A stretch of 64,000 nt of DNA from Streptomyces hokutonensis (GCF_000376565.1 NZ_BARG01000093.1:25905-89904), one strand, 5' to 3'; shown: positions 42,506-52,373, numbered from the stretch's first letter. Numbers and translations: made by a program. Notes: generated by a model from the letters alone, not told the origin.

Positions 42506-44113
42506 CTAGCGGTGGGATCTTGGTCGGCTGCGGTGGCCTCGGAGCCGGAGGGGGCGACGGGCACGCCCGGTCCCTTCGGTGTTCTTGGCGGCGGCTCGGG
42601 TGATGTTGCGGGCCATGCCGCCGAAGACGACTGCGTGGAAGGGCGCGACGGACCACCAGTAGACGTGGCCGAGCAGACCGCGGGGGTGGAAGAGGGCGCG
42701 CTGACGGTAACGGGTGCGGCCCTCGGTATCCGTCTCGCAGTACATCTCCAGCCAGGCCAGGCCCGGCAGCCGCATCTCCGCCCGCAGCCGCAGGAGCCGT
42801 CCGCGCTCGATCTCCTCGACCCGCCAGAAGTCCAGCGAGTCGCCGACCCGAAGGAGCTGGGCGTCACGCCGGCCGCGGCGCAGGCCGACCCCGCCGACGA
42901 ACCGGTCCATCCAGCCCCGGACCGCCCAGGCCGGCGGGAAGGAGTACCAGCCGTTGTCGCCGCCGATGCCCTCGATCACTCTCCACAACGCCTGCTCCGA
43001 CGCGTCGACCGACGCTTGCCGGTCGTCCTCGTAGAGGCTGCCGCCCGCCCAGTCCGGGTCCGTGGGCAGAGGGTCACTGGGAGCCCCCGGCACGGAGGCC
43101 GACGACCAGCGGGTGACGACCTGGGCCTCCCGTACGCGCTGGACCGCCAGGGCGAGCGCCTGGTCGAAGGGCAGTGGTTGGCCCGGCTGGTCGGGCAGGT
43201 ATCGGGCGATGTCGTGCTCGTGGCAGATGACCTCGTGGCGCAGGGACTCCGTGAGGGGTCGGGCGATGGAGGCGGGCACGGGCGTGACGAGACCGACCCA
43301 GTGGCTGGACAGCCTGGGCGTCAGGATCGGAACGGGCACGATGAGCCGCGGGCGAAGTCCGGCGACGAGGGCGTAGCGTCGCATCATCTCGCGGTAGGTG
43401 AGGACGTCCGGCCCGCCGATGTCGAACGTCCGGTTGACGTCGTCCGGCATGGTCGCGGACCCGACGAGGTAGCGCAGCACGTCCCGCACCCCGATGGGCT
43501 GGGTGCGGGTGTGCACCCAGCTCGGGGTGACCATGACCGGCAGTCGCTCGGTCAGGTAGCGCAGCATCTCGAAGGACGCCGATCCGGATCCGATGACGAC
43601 CGCTGCCCGCAGTACGGTGGCCGGCACCTGCGACTCCAGGAAGATCCGTCCCACCTCTGCCCGGGAACGCAAGTGGGGGGACAGGGATCTTTCGGGCACG
43701 CCCTTCGGGGTGAGTCCGCCGAGATAGACGATCCGCCGTACACCGGCGGCCCGTGCCTGCTCGGCGAAGACGTGCGCGGCGCGGCGATCGGTGTCCTCGA
43801 ACCCGGCGCCGGATCCCAGGGCGTGCACCAGGTAGTAGGCGACGTCGATGCCGCGCATGGCTGCGGCGACCGACTCGGGGTCCATGACGTCCCCGCGAAC
43901 CGTCTCGGCGTCGCCGGTCCAGGGATGGTCTCGGAGTCTTTCCGGTGAACGGGCCAGACAGCGTACCCGGTGGCCGGCCTTCAGCAGCTCCGGTACCAGG
44001 CGTCCGCCGATGTAGCCGGACGCTCCGGTGACCAGGCAGTGCAGTCGTTCGGGCCCGCGGCCGCCGTGTCCCTCGGCGGCGTCGGTCGCGTTCCGCTGGC
44101 CGTCCGCGCTCAC
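42506..44113 (-). CDS. SDR-type NAD(P)-binding protein with DUF2867 domain
   Basis: A 535-residue protein. The N-terminal half is an atypical SDR with the dinucleotide motif CLVTGASGYIGGRLVPELLK and the helix RIVYLGGLTPKGVPE. The C-terminal half is a DUF2867 START-like domain (SFPPAWAVRGWMDRFVGGVG, YWWSVAPFHAVVFGGMARNI). The pair is a common actinobacterial fusion of unknown substrate. The Arg-rich C-terminal tail is unusual. It stands alone, with a hairpin and a 275-bp gap before the next gene. Confidence 0.88.
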   Translation of the reverse strand: MSADGQRNATDAAEGHGGRGPERLHCLVTGASGYIGGRLVPELLKAGHRVRCLARSPERLRDHPWTGDAETVRGDVMDPESVAAAMRGIDVAYYLVHALGSGAGFEDTDRRAAHVFAEQARAAGVRRIVYLGGLTPKGVPERSLSPHLRSRAEVGRIFLESQVPATVLRAAVVIGSGSASFEMLRYLTERLPVMVTPSWVHTRTQPIGVRDVLRYLVGSATMPDDVNRTFDIGGPDVLTYREMMRRYALVAGLRPRLIVPVPILTPRLSSHWVGLVTPVPASIARPLTESLRHEVICHEHDIARYLPDQPGQPLPFDQALALAVQRVREAQVVTRWSSASVPGAPSDPLPTDPDWAGGSLYEDDRQASVDASEQALWRVIEGIGGDNGWYSFPPAWAVRGWMDRFVGGVGLRRGRRDAQLLRVGDSLDFWRVEEIERGRLLRLRAEMRLPGLAWLEMYCETDTEGRTRYRQRALFHPRGLLGHVYWWSVAPFHAVVFGGMARNITRAAAKNTEGTGRARRPLRLRGHRSRPRSHR

Positions 44114-44185
44114 TGTTCCGCCTCCACGCGCTTGCTTCGACGCTGTCGCCTCGTCGTCCGATCATCTCCGCAACGGAGTGACCGT

Positions 44186-44222
44186 GCCCGTCGGGGCGTC
44201 GGGGCGTCGCGCCCCGACGGGC
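44186..44222 (-). terminator. Hairpin between the discoidin-like and SDR genes
   Basis: Perfect 13-bp stem (GCCCGTCGGGGCG and its complement) with an 11-nt loop in the gap at 44114-44388. It probably terminates the leftward gene ending at 44389. No gene is recognised in this gap. Confidence 0.55.
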
Positions 44223-44388
44223 CGATGAAGCCTGCGCCGTCCGGTTGTGCCGCCCCTCGGCCACGGCCCTGCACGCGGTATCCGCGAGTGGCTTTCCGTG
44301 CGACCGGGGACGGCCTCGCGGCGTGAACGGGCTGACCCGGACCAGCTCTGACTGTCCGTCGACGCCGCGATGACACACCGCCGGCGCT

Positions 44389-45966
44389 TCAGGAATTCTG
44401 CAGGTATGCCGCCAGCTTGCCGATGAGCCGGGCGGCGTCGTCCAGGCCGCGGGCCGTCTCGCCCAGGTCGCCGGCGAGAAGCTTCGGCAGGGCTTGCCCT
44501 GCTTGCTGGCCTTCTTGCCCGCCGGGGGCGTCTGACCAGGGGCCGGGCACGGTCGTACCGCGGTATCCGGCGGGGTCGCCCCCGACCGGGGCGCGGTAGC
44601 CGGTGAAGTCGGCGGCGCCCTGCGCCGGTCCGGCGGCGGACTCGGCGGTCAGGAACTGGATCCGGGAAAGCTGGGTCTGCTCGGAGCCGTGGTTGTCGGT
44701 GATGTTCAGACGGTAGTGGGCGTAGGACGCGGGGGAGACGACGGAGTACTCCTTCGTCTCGTATCGCTGCCTGAAGTGTTCGCGGGTGCGGGAGTCCACG
44801 GTCGTCCAGTGGCCGCCGTCGTGCGATCCCTGGAGTTCCCACTCCTCCGGATCCCGCTCGGGGGCGTCGTTCGCCGAGGTCAGTCGGTAGGCGGTGACGG
44901 CGGCAGGGTGCGCAAGGGTGAAGTCCAGCACGGCGGAGTCGCCGTCTCCCAGCCATTTGCTCCGGGACTTGCTGAGCAGGTTCTCCGCGATCTCGCCCGC
45001 CGCGTCGAACTCGTCGCTCGCTTCGATGCCGACCACCGTACGTGTGATGTCCCGCAGTTCACCGGTGGGTTTCCGCACGTCGGGACTGTCGGCGGAGCTC
45101 AGAACGATCGAGGCGGTGGTGCCTCGCCGGTCGGTCCAGGACACGCGCTCCACGGGCGCCCCTCCGTCGTCGAGCAGCAACCGCAGCTCGCCGGAGGGGG
45201 ACCAGGTGCCGCCATGCCCCTCCTCGGTGGAGAACCGGTGCAGCCGGGCCGCGGTCGTGCCCTCGGGGTAGGTCCAGCGGTCGGCGAGCGAGCCGCGGTA
45301 CTCGGTGACCGTGCCGTCGGCGGTCCTGCGGTGTCCCAGGAAAGCGGTCTGGTCCGCGCGCAGCCCGATCGCCGCCTCCGAGCCGTCCGCCCCGCGCCAC
45401 GCGAGGTGTGCGGGCATGGCCCGCTCGCCCATGTCGATGTGGACGAGCAGTCGGGGCGCGGTCTGCCAGGCGGTGGCGCCGGGGGCACGGACCTCGGTAC
45501 TGAAGGCGATGACGGACCGGTTGGCCGCCCGGGCCGCCCTGGCGCGCTCCGCCGCGTCACGTTCGAGTGCGGGGACCACGGTGACGGCGCGCAGCCGCAG
45601 CAGTGTGTCCGAGCCCTCCGGGCTGCGGACCTCGAGAACGTTGGCGCCGGTGGCCAGGAGTTCCCCCGGCGCACTGAGGACGATGTCCTGCGGGTCGCTG
45701 TGCGTCCCGTCCGCCGGAATCGCCAACTGCTCCGCGAGGGCCTTGCCGTTGAGCAGGACGTCCATCGGAGCGCTCGTACCGAGAACGGTCACCGTGACGA
45801 CGGCCTCGTCGTTCTCCTCCCGCCCGTCGACGGTGAAGTCCACCTTGATGTGACCGCCGGCACCCAGCGCGAGGTGTGAGGAAGCGATGCCGCAGCGGTG
45901 GTGGGTGACGACCGCGTTCGAGAGCTGGGCCGGGTTGGTGGAGAAGTCGGCGAATGCGGGTTCCAT
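44389..45966 (-). CDS. Protein with a discoidin (F5/8 type C)-like domain
   Basis: A 525-residue protein without an obvious signal peptide. Beta-rich N-terminal domains start at SNAVVTHHRCGIASSHLALG. A region at about residues 320-440 resembles an F5/8 type C carbohydrate-binding sandwich (SAVLDFTLAHPAAVTAYRLT, EEWELQGSHDGGHWTTVD, YAHYRLNITDNHGSE). The C-terminal tail is Gly/Pro-rich. The ATG at 45966 was chosen. It is convergent with nothing and unlike the GH92 region in strand. Whether it is secreted by another route is unknown. Confidence 0.6.
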   Translation of the reverse strand: MEPAFADFSTNPAQLSNAVVTHHRCGIASSHLALGAGGHIKVDFTVDGREENDEAVVTVTVLGTSAPMDVLLNGKALAEQLAIPADGTHSDPQDIVLSAPGELLATGANVLEVRSPEGSDTLLRLRAVTVVPALERDAAERARAARAANRSVIAFSTEVRAPGATAWQTAPRLLVHIDMGERAMPAHLAWRGADGSEAAIGLRADQTAFLGHRRTADGTVTEYRGSLADRWTYPEGTTAARLHRFSTEEGHGGTWSPSGELRLLLDDGGAPVERVSWTDRRGTTASIVLSSADSPDVRKPTGELRDITRTVVGIEASDEFDAAGEIAENLLSKSRSKWLGDGDSAVLDFTLAHPAAVTAYRLTSANDAPERDPEEWELQGSHDGGHWTTVDSRTREHFRQRYETKEYSVVSPASYAHYRLNITDNHGSEQTQLSRIQFLTAESAAGPAQGAADFTGYRAPVGGDPAGYRGTTVPGPWSDAPGGQEGQQAGQALPKLLAGDLGETARGLDDAARLIGKLAAYLQNS

Positions 45967-46513
45967 GCGTGTCCCTACGTCGTTCGGGGCGTACCGGGGT
46001 GACCGGTCGAGCTGTGCGTGGCGCGGCCTTGCGGCCCGCGACGCCTGCAAAACGTACCGGCAACCACTGACAACGGCCTTGGAACGTTTACGAGTTGTGC
46101 CGCAACGGTCACCAACAGGACAGTGAGGCAAGGAACTTGGCGAGTTGCAACAGGTGTCGATCTACGCGCACGGCCTCACCCTCCCCGCTTTCGTACAGGT
46201 CAAGTGCCTCCCCGGTGCGAGGACATGGGCAGGCGCGGGCTGCCCGGGCGTGCGGCGTTCGGTCCTGGGCGCGGAGGCCCCAGTACGGCGGCGGCGCTCG
46301 GCGCAGCGGCCCGATCACTCCGCAACCCGCCCGCGCCTGCGTGGTGTTCGCCCCACCGTTTCGACGAGGCGGGGCGAAGAGCGTGAGGTCTGTTCCGCAC
46401 CACGGCTCGTACGGCGTTGCAGCGACGACAACTTGTTACCCGGGCGTAGCGGGTGGACATCTGCCTTGTCTAGGCTCTGCGCGACCACCGGGCAGTGCAC
46501 GGAAGGATCTGGC
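45967..46513. other. Intergenic region, no supported gene
   Basis: The 547 bp between the discoidin-like gene and the secreted-protein gene are divergent promoter territory. Short open frames exist in several phases, but none has a ribosome site and a recognisable product. Nothing else is seen. Confidence 0.5.
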
Positions 46514-47359
46514 ATGGGCATGCTCCATCGAGGACCGAGGGTTGCGCTCCTGTCCGTCCCGGCCCCCTCGCTCGGTGCGGTGGCGTTGCCCGCCGCGCAC
46601 GCCGACGAGGTCAACGGGCGGACACCGCCGAGCGTGTCCGGGACCGGCATCCACACCACGTACGACGACAAGTCCACGTACACCCAGCTGGCCAAGGCCT
46701 TGGACAGGGGAACCCCTCCGACCGAACTCGACACCTGGCACAACGTGTTCAGCGGGCCGGCCGAGTTCGACGGCTACGTCAAGGCGCACCTCGGCGGCCT
46801 CCTCCGCACGCCTGCCGAACCGTCCGCCAAGAGCGACGGCATGCGGTACCCGGAGCTCGACACCGCCGCCAAGGCGAACAACCGGGCGAACTACGGCCCG
46901 CTCGCGGGCCGCGCGACTGTGGAGACCATGCCCGGGACCTTCGAGCAGGCGGTCGGGCCAGCCTCCTCGTGGTCGGACGTCGTCCACGCCCAGCACCGCA
47001 AGGACCTCGCCGCCGAGGGGAACATCAGCCGGGCGGCGGTCGTCCGCGGCGCCCAGGCCGTCGCCCCGCGCACCCGCCGCAGCGTCACCCCGCTGCGCCC
47101 CTGGTCCGTGGTGGTCGGCGCGGACGCGGCCGCCGGGGCCGGTGACGGCAGCACCGAGTGGTACGACACCAACCACTGTCCGACGGCCGTCACCGATGCC
47201 TACGACGTCCCGCCCGCGCTCAGTTCCTCCGCCCCGTCGCCGGCCCATCCCCGGGCGCAGGTCGCCCAACTCGCCTCGGACGGAGCCTCGTACATCTCCA
47301 GTGACTGGATCACGGCCCCGGCCGACGGTGCGCTCGGCGAGGTGCTCACCCGTGGCTGA
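46514..47359 (+). CDS. Secreted protein of unknown function
   Basis: A 281-residue protein with a Sec-type signal peptide (MGMLHRGPRVALLSVPAPSL, ending near AAHADEV). The mature part has no recognised domain. It contains two adjacent acidic/Tyr motifs (GIHTTYDDKSTYTQLAKALD) and a single late Cys (YDTNHCPTAV). Its last 8 bp overlap the GTG of the GH92 mannosidase gene, so the two are translationally coupled. It may act with the mannosidase on extracellular glycans; this rests on context only. AAGGATCTGGC precedes the ATG. Confidence 0.7.
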   Translation: MGMLHRGPRVALLSVPAPSLGAVALPAAHADEVNGRTPPSVSGTGIHTTYDDKSTYTQLAKALDRGTPPTELDTWHNVFSGPAEFDGYVKAHLGGLLRTPAEPSAKSDGMRYPELDTAAKANNRANYGPLAGRATVETMPGTFEQAVGPASSWSDVVHAQHRKDLAAEGNISRAAVVRGAQAVAPRTRRSVTPLRPWSVVVGADAAAGAGDGSTEWYDTNHCPTAVTDAYDVPPALSSSAPSPAHPRAQVAQLASDGASYISSDWITAPADGALGEVLTRG

Positions 47360-50021
47360 CGCCCTGCGCCCTCGCGCGCTGCTGCGGGTCCTGGCCGTCG
47401 GGGCCGTGACGCTGGCGCTCGCCGTGTCCGGCCAGCCGGCCGGTACGGCACGGGCGGCAACCGGGACCGATCCCGTGTCACGGGTCAACCCCTACATCGG
47501 CACCGGTGGCAACGGCGACTTCAGCGCCGGGAACACCTTCCCCGGCGCCGACGTGCCGCACGGCATGCTCCAGTGGTCTCCCGACACCACGTCACGTCCG
47601 AAGGGCGGCGGCTACAACTACTCCGACTCGGCCGTCTCGGGCTTCAGCCTCACCCATGTCTCCGGCGTCGGCTGCGACGCGGCCGGGGACCTGCCGATCC
47701 TGCCCGTGGTCGGCTCGCTCGGCTCGGACCCGGCGTCCACTACGGAGTCGTTCTCGCACTCCGACGAGACGGCCTCGCCCGGCTCCTACGCCGTCAGCCT
47801 GGGCAACAGCACCAGCGTCGCGCTGACCACCAGCACGCACGCCGGCATCGGCCAGTTCACCTTCCCGTCCTCCACCCGGGCGAGCCTGCTCCTCAAGGTC
47901 CAGGACACACAGACGCCGTACACCTCCTCATCGCTCGTCCTGAGCGGCGGAAACACCGTGACAGGGTCGATCACCAGCACCGGTTTCTGCGAGGACACCA
48001 CCCCGATCACGCTCCACTACGCGATCACCTTCGACCACCCCTTCACCGCCACCGGCGCCTTCACCGGCGGCGAGTACCTGACCTTCGACACCACGAGCAG
48101 CAGAACCGTGGAGGCCCGGGTCGGTATCTCCTACACCTCAGTGGCGGAGGCCTCGGCCAACCGGGACGCCGAAGTGACCGGGAAGACCTTCGCCGCCGTC
48201 AAGTCGGCGGCATCTTCGGCATGGAGCACCGAGCTGTCGAAGATCGCCGTCACCGGCGGAACGTCCGACAAGCAGGACGTCTTCTACACCGCGCTCTACC
48301 ACGCCTCGCTCTTCCCCGCCGTCATCAGCGACGCCGACGGCTCCTACCGCGGCTTCGACCAAGCGGTGCACACGGTGGGCAGTGGGCACTCGGCGAAATA
48401 CGCCGACTTCTCCACCTGGGACACCTATCGCTCGCAGGCCCAACTCACCGCGCTGCTCGACCCGTCGGCCGCCTCCGACATGGCGCAGTCGGTCGTCGAC
48501 GACTACCAGCAGGGCGGCACGCTCACCAAGTGGGGCATGGAGACCGGCGAGACACACATCATGGTGGGCGACTCCGCCGTACCGTTGCTCGCCGCCTACT
48601 TCGCCTTCGGCGCCCGCGACTTCGACACGTCGACGGCCCTGTCCGCCATGGTCGAGGAACAGACGACCGACACCGACGTCACCCCCGGCGTGACCTACCT
48701 GGACTCCTTCGGCTACCTGCCCACCAACTCGCTCTACGGCTGCTGCCACGAGTACGCCACCACCTCGACCCAACTCGAGTACGACACGGACGACTTCGCG
48801 CTGTCGGTGTTCGCGGGCGCCCTTGGCGACACCGCGACGCAGGAAAGGTTCCAGGACCGGGCGCAGGACTGGGAGAACATCTACAACTCCTCCTCCGGCT
48901 ACATCCAGCCCCGGCACTCCAACGGCCGCTGGATGGACGGCTTCAACGCCAAGCTGATCACCGGCACGTCGAGCAACGACTTCGCCGAGGGCGACGCCTT
49001 CACCTACACGCCGATGATCCCCTTCAACCTCGCCAGGCTGGCGTCCCTGGAGGGCGGCCCCTCGTCCCTGGCGTCGTACCTGGACAGCGTGCTCGGCGGC
49101 TTCCAGGGCCTGGGCAGCGTCATCGGCACCCAGTCCAACATGGGCAACGAGCCGAGTATCGGGCTGCCCTGGGAGTACGACTGGGTGGGCGAGCCGTACA
49201 AGACCCAGTCCACCGTGCGGGCGGTCCAGGACCAGTTGTGGACCAACACCGCAGGCGGTCTGCCCGGCAACGACGACCTCGGCGAGATGAGCGCCTGGTA
49301 CGTGTGGTCGGCCCTGGGCCTCTACCCGGAGATCCCGGGCACCGCCGACCTGGCCCTCGGCAGCCCGATGTTCACCTCCGCGGTCGTCACGGCAGGCGGA
49401 CACACGCTCACGGTCAACGCCCCGGCGGCGGCGGACGGTTCGCCGTACGTCCAGTCGCTGAGCCTCAACGGCAGCTCCTGGAACAAGGCGTACGTACCGG
49501 CCTCGTACCTCGGCGGCTCGGCGGAGCTGGACTTCGTTCTCTCCTCGTCCGCCAACACCTCCTGGGCCGCGGCCAGTTCGGCCGCACCGCCGTCCTACGA
49601 CGGCACCGCGGGCACCGGAGTGGCCCAGCCCAGCGGGCCGCTCACCGAGACCGCCACCGGCAAGTGTGTCGACGACGCGGGCTCGGGCACCTCGAACGGC
49701 ACCGCCATCCAGATCTACACCTGCAACGGCACCGCCGCGCAGACCTGGAAGGTCGCCCCGGACGACACCCTCCAGGTGCTCAACGACTGCATGGACGTGA
49801 CGGACGGCGCGACCGCCTCCGGTACGAAGGTCCAACTGCACACCTGCAACGGCACCCAGGCCGAGCAGTGGCAGACGAACTCGTCCGGCGAGATCGTCAA
49901 CCCGGTCTCCGGCCTGTGCCTGACCGATGCGAGCAACGGCGCCACGAACAGGACCCAGTTGACCATCGCCACCTGTACCGGCAGCACCGGCCAGCGTTGG
50001 ACGCCTCCGACGTCCGCGTGA
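47352..50021 (+). CDS. Secreted GH92 alpha-mannosidase with C-terminal ricin-type lectin domain
   Basis: An 889-residue secreted enzyme. The signal peptide ends near GTARAATGTD. The GH92 core starts with VNPYIGTGGNGDFSAGNTFP and contains ADFSTWDTYRSQAQL, GMETGETHIMVGD, SIGLPWEYDWVGEPYKTQ and GNDDLGEMSAWYVWSALGLY. GH92 enzymes are Ca-dependent exo-alpha-mannosidases. Three beta-trefoil repeats at the C terminus (about 770-889, each with CNGTxAQ/EQW-type QxW motifs) form a CBM13/ricin lectin. It probably trims fungal or plant mannans. The start is GTG, overlapping the previous gene. Confidence 0.92.
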   Translation: MADALRPRALLRVLAVGAVTLALAVSGQPAGTARAATGTDPVSRVNPYIGTGGNGDFSAGNTFPGADVPHGMLQWSPDTTSRPKGGGYNYSDSAVSGFSLTHVSGVGCDAAGDLPILPVVGSLGSDPASTTESFSHSDETASPGSYAVSLGNSTSVALTTSTHAGIGQFTFPSSTRASLLLKVQDTQTPYTSSSLVLSGGNTVTGSITSTGFCEDTTPITLHYAITFDHPFTATGAFTGGEYLTFDTTSSRTVEARVGISYTSVAEASANRDAEVTGKTFAAVKSAASSAWSTELSKIAVTGGTSDKQDVFYTALYHASLFPAVISDADGSYRGFDQAVHTVGSGHSAKYADFSTWDTYRSQAQLTALLDPSAASDMAQSVVDDYQQGGTLTKWGMETGETHIMVGDSAVPLLAAYFAFGARDFDTSTALSAMVEEQTTDTDVTPGVTYLDSFGYLPTNSLYGCCHEYATTSTQLEYDTDDFALSVFAGALGDTATQERFQDRAQDWENIYNSSSGYIQPRHSNGRWMDGFNAKLITGTSSNDFAEGDAFTYTPMIPFNLARLASLEGGPSSLASYLDSVLGGFQGLGSVIGTQSNMGNEPSIGLPWEYDWVGEPYKTQSTVRAVQDQLWTNTAGGLPGNDDLGEMSAWYVWSALGLYPEIPGTADLALGSPMFTSAVVTAGGHTLTVNAPAAADGSPYVQSLSLNGSSWNKAYVPASYLGGSAELDFVLSSSANTSWAAASSAAPPSYDGTAGTGVAQPSGPLTETATGKCVDDAGSGTSNGTAIQIYTCNGTAAQTWKVAPDDTLQVLNDCMDVTDGATASGTKVQLHTCNGTQAEQWQTNSSGEIVNPVSGLCLTDASNGATNRTQLTIATCTGSTGQRWTPPTSA

Positions 50022-50070
50022 CGAACACTGGAGAAGTGCCGACTTCGGAGTGCTGAGCAACGTGGCGTGA

Positions 50071-50322
50071 GGGAAGCATACGTACCTCCCGCACCGCTGG
50101 ACGGGGCTGACCACGGGAGAGCTCGCGCAGGTCGTGGGGGTCTCGCTGTCCGCCGCCGGCCGGCGCGCTTCGGTGCTCCGCGACGCCGAGGTGACGACCA
50201 GCCGGCGGATCGGCTCGACGATCCGGCACACGCTGACCCCGCTCGAGGCCGCGCTGCATCGGCAGGCGCGTGGCGTGGGGCGCGAGAACGGTGATACTCC
50301 CTCAGAGCCTGCCCCGTCGTGA
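50071..50322 (+). pseudogene. 3' fragment of an ArsR-type winged-helix regulator
   Basis: An 83-residue open frame beginning just after a stop codon and lacking a start codon. It reads TYLPHRWTGLTTGELAQVVG, VSLSAAGRRASVLRDAEVTT and TIRHTLTPLEAALHR, which is the helix-turn-helix and wing of ArsR regulators. The N-terminal half is missing, so it is a truncated relic. The remaining gap 50323-50576 shows no gene. Confidence 0.6.
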
Positions 50323-50576
50323 GAGGCACCGGACGGTACGAACGCGACTGCGGCTGCTACCGCACCGGGCACGGGAGAAGAGGTATGCGGCGAGCGAGCC
50401 GAAGAAGGCCGCGCCGCCGCCGGTGACCTGGGCAGATGATGAAGCCGGTCCGGGGGCTGGCCACGGCGACTTCTTCCGGTCCCGCCGAGGCGATTACGGG
50501 GAGCCCCGAAATCGACGAGTTCCAGTGAGCGCGGGGCAGGGCCGGCTCCCGACGCCCGGAACTCGCGGGTTCAGCG

Positions 50577-52373
50577 TCAGCGCGGTGAGTCGGGCAGTGC
50601 GATGAGCAACTGCTTGTCCGTCACCACGGCCAGCGACAGGGTGCGATAGCCGACCGACTTGAACAAGATGGTGATCTTGCCGTCACCCTCGCTCATGACC
50701 TCGCCCTGGCCCCACTGGTCGTGGTGCACGCGGACGCCCGGCAGGTAGACGTGCTCGTCCGCGGTGGGGCGTGCGCCCGGCTCCGCAGCCCGGACGGCAC
50801 CGGCGGCGGCGCCCGCGCGCGCACCGGCCCGGGGCCACCGGCGCCGCCGTGCGGTCGCCTTGTACGGATGTCCGGCGTCCCCGGACCGCCCACGCCTCAA
50901 CCTGCCCGCAGGCTTGACCACCGCCCCTGTGCAGTTGTCGCATGCCTCGCACGGGACGCGGACGGAGTCGCCGAAGTATCCAAGGAGGAACCGCCGTCGG
51001 CAGTCCGTCGTCTCGGCGTACCCGCGCATCATGTCGACCCGGGACTGTTCGAGCTTGAGGTGCGTGGCGTGGACGGCGAGTGCGCTCTGCACAGCGGCGT
51101 CGACGTCGTCGTCCGCGGCGGCGCCGAGTGAGCCGGTGAAGCGGCTGCCGTCCCGTCCGGTATGGACGGCGCCGGCTTCCTCCAGCAGGTTCAGCACGGC
51201 GGAGAGTGCCGTCGCACTGAGTTCGCAGTCGGCTCGGAGCCCGGTTGCGCTCACGGTGCCCCCGTCGCCGCGCAGGCGCTCGGCGACGCGGCGCAGTGCG
51301 TCGGCGTCGGGAGCGCCGGAGGCGAAGAAGCGTTGCAGACCCAGGTCCTGCGGGCGGTAGGCGAGGATCGCCCTGGCCGGTGCGCCGTCGCGGCCGGCCC
51401 GGCCGATCTCCTGGTAGTAGGCGTCGAGAGAGCCGGGGACGGACGCGTGCAGCACGAACCGTACGTTCGCCTTGTCGATGCCCATCCCGAACGCCGAGGT
51501 CGCCACGACCACGTCGAGTTCACCGGAGCTGAACCGGTCCTGGGTTTTGCGACGTTCGGTGGGGGAGAGGCCCGCGTGGTAGCCGGCGGCGGACAGCCCG
51601 AGGCCGCTCAACTGCTCCGCGTAGCTGTCCGCTGCCTTCCGCGTTCCCGCGTACAGGATTCCCGGCTTCTCCTCGACGGCCGCCCGCTCCACGACGAACC
51701 GCTCCTTGGCGGCTGCGTCCTGAAAGGCAGACACGTCCAGTTGGATGTTGGGACGGTCGAAGCCGGCCACTATCTCGACCGGGTCGTTCATGCCGAGCCG
51801 TTCGGCGATGTCGCGTCGTACCGGGGCCGCCGCGTTCGCGGTCAGGGCGAGCACCGGCGGATTTCCGAGCCGCTCCCGCGCGTGCCGCAGCCGCAGGTAG
51901 TCCGGCCGGAAATCGTGCCCCCAGGACGACACACAGTGTGCTTCGTCCACCACCAGCAGCCGGGGACGGACGGTGGCGAGCCGGTCTGTGACATCCGGCT
52001 TGGCGAGCTGCTCAGGAGCGAGGAAGACCACGTCGACCGAGGAGGAGCTGATGCGGGCCCATGCCGTCTCGTTGTCGCTCGGGCGCTGCGCGGAGTTGAT
52101 TGCGGCGGTGCGCAGCACGCCGGATCCGAGCAGGCTCTGCATCTGGTCCCGCTGAAGCGCGATCAGCGGCGAGACGACCACCACTGGACCGCCGAGCAGG
52201 ACCGCGGGCACCTGGTACACGGCGGACTTGCCCGCGCCGGTCGGCATGACGGCGAGTACGTCACGCCCCTTCATCACGGCCTTCATCGCGGTCAGTTGGG
52301 CCGGACGCAACTGCTGCCAGCCGAAGACCCGACGCGCGGTGCTGCGCAGACGCCGGGACGTGAGTGTGAGCAT
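50577..52373 (-). CDS. recQ: RecQ family ATP-dependent DNA helicase
   Basis: A 598-residue helicase. Conserved motifs are Walker A (VMPTGAGKSAVYQVPA), DEAH-type DEAHCVSSWGHDFRPDY, motif IV-VI GMGIDKANVRFVLHAS and QEIGRAGRDG. A zinc-binding RecQ-Ct region follows (CRRRFLLGYF, VPCEACDNC). It lacks a clear HRDC domain. The C terminus after a basic linker is a small beta domain (YLPGVRVHHDQWGQGEVMSE), similar to the tail of UvrD/PcrA helicases. The ATG at 52373 was chosen. It stands alone and probably works in repair. Confidence 0.92.
   Translation of the reverse strand: MLTLTSRRLRSTARRVFGWQQLRPAQLTAMKAVMKGRDVLAVMPTGAGKSAVYQVPAVLLGGPVVVVSPLIALQRDQMQSLLGSGVLRTAAINSAQRPSDNETAWARISSSSVDVVFLAPEQLAKPDVTDRLATVRPRLLVVDEAHCVSSWGHDFRPDYLRLRHARERLGNPPVLALTANAAAPVRRDIAERLGMNDPVEIVAGFDRPNIQLDVSAFQDAAAKERFVVERAAVEEKPGILYAGTRKAADSYAEQLSGLGLSAAGYHAGLSPTERRKTQDRFSSGELDVVVATSAFGMGIDKANVRFVLHASVPGSLDAYYQEIGRAGRDGAPARAILAYRPQDLGLQRFFASGAPDADALRRVAERLRGDGGTVSATGLRADCELSATALSAVLNLLEEAGAVHTGRDGSRFTGSLGAAADDDVDAAVQSALAVHATHLKLEQSRVDMMRGYAETTDCRRRFLLGYFGDSVRVPCEACDNCTGAVVKPAGRLRRGRSGDAGHPYKATARRRRWPRAGARAGAAAGAVRAAEPGARPTADEHVYLPGVRVHHDQWGQGEVMSEGDGKITILFKSVGYRTLSLAVVTDKQLLIALPDSPR

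Noticed and set aside
47573..50056. 827-codon plus frame within the mannosidase gene
   Set aside because: Arg/His-rich shadow frame of the GH92 gene.
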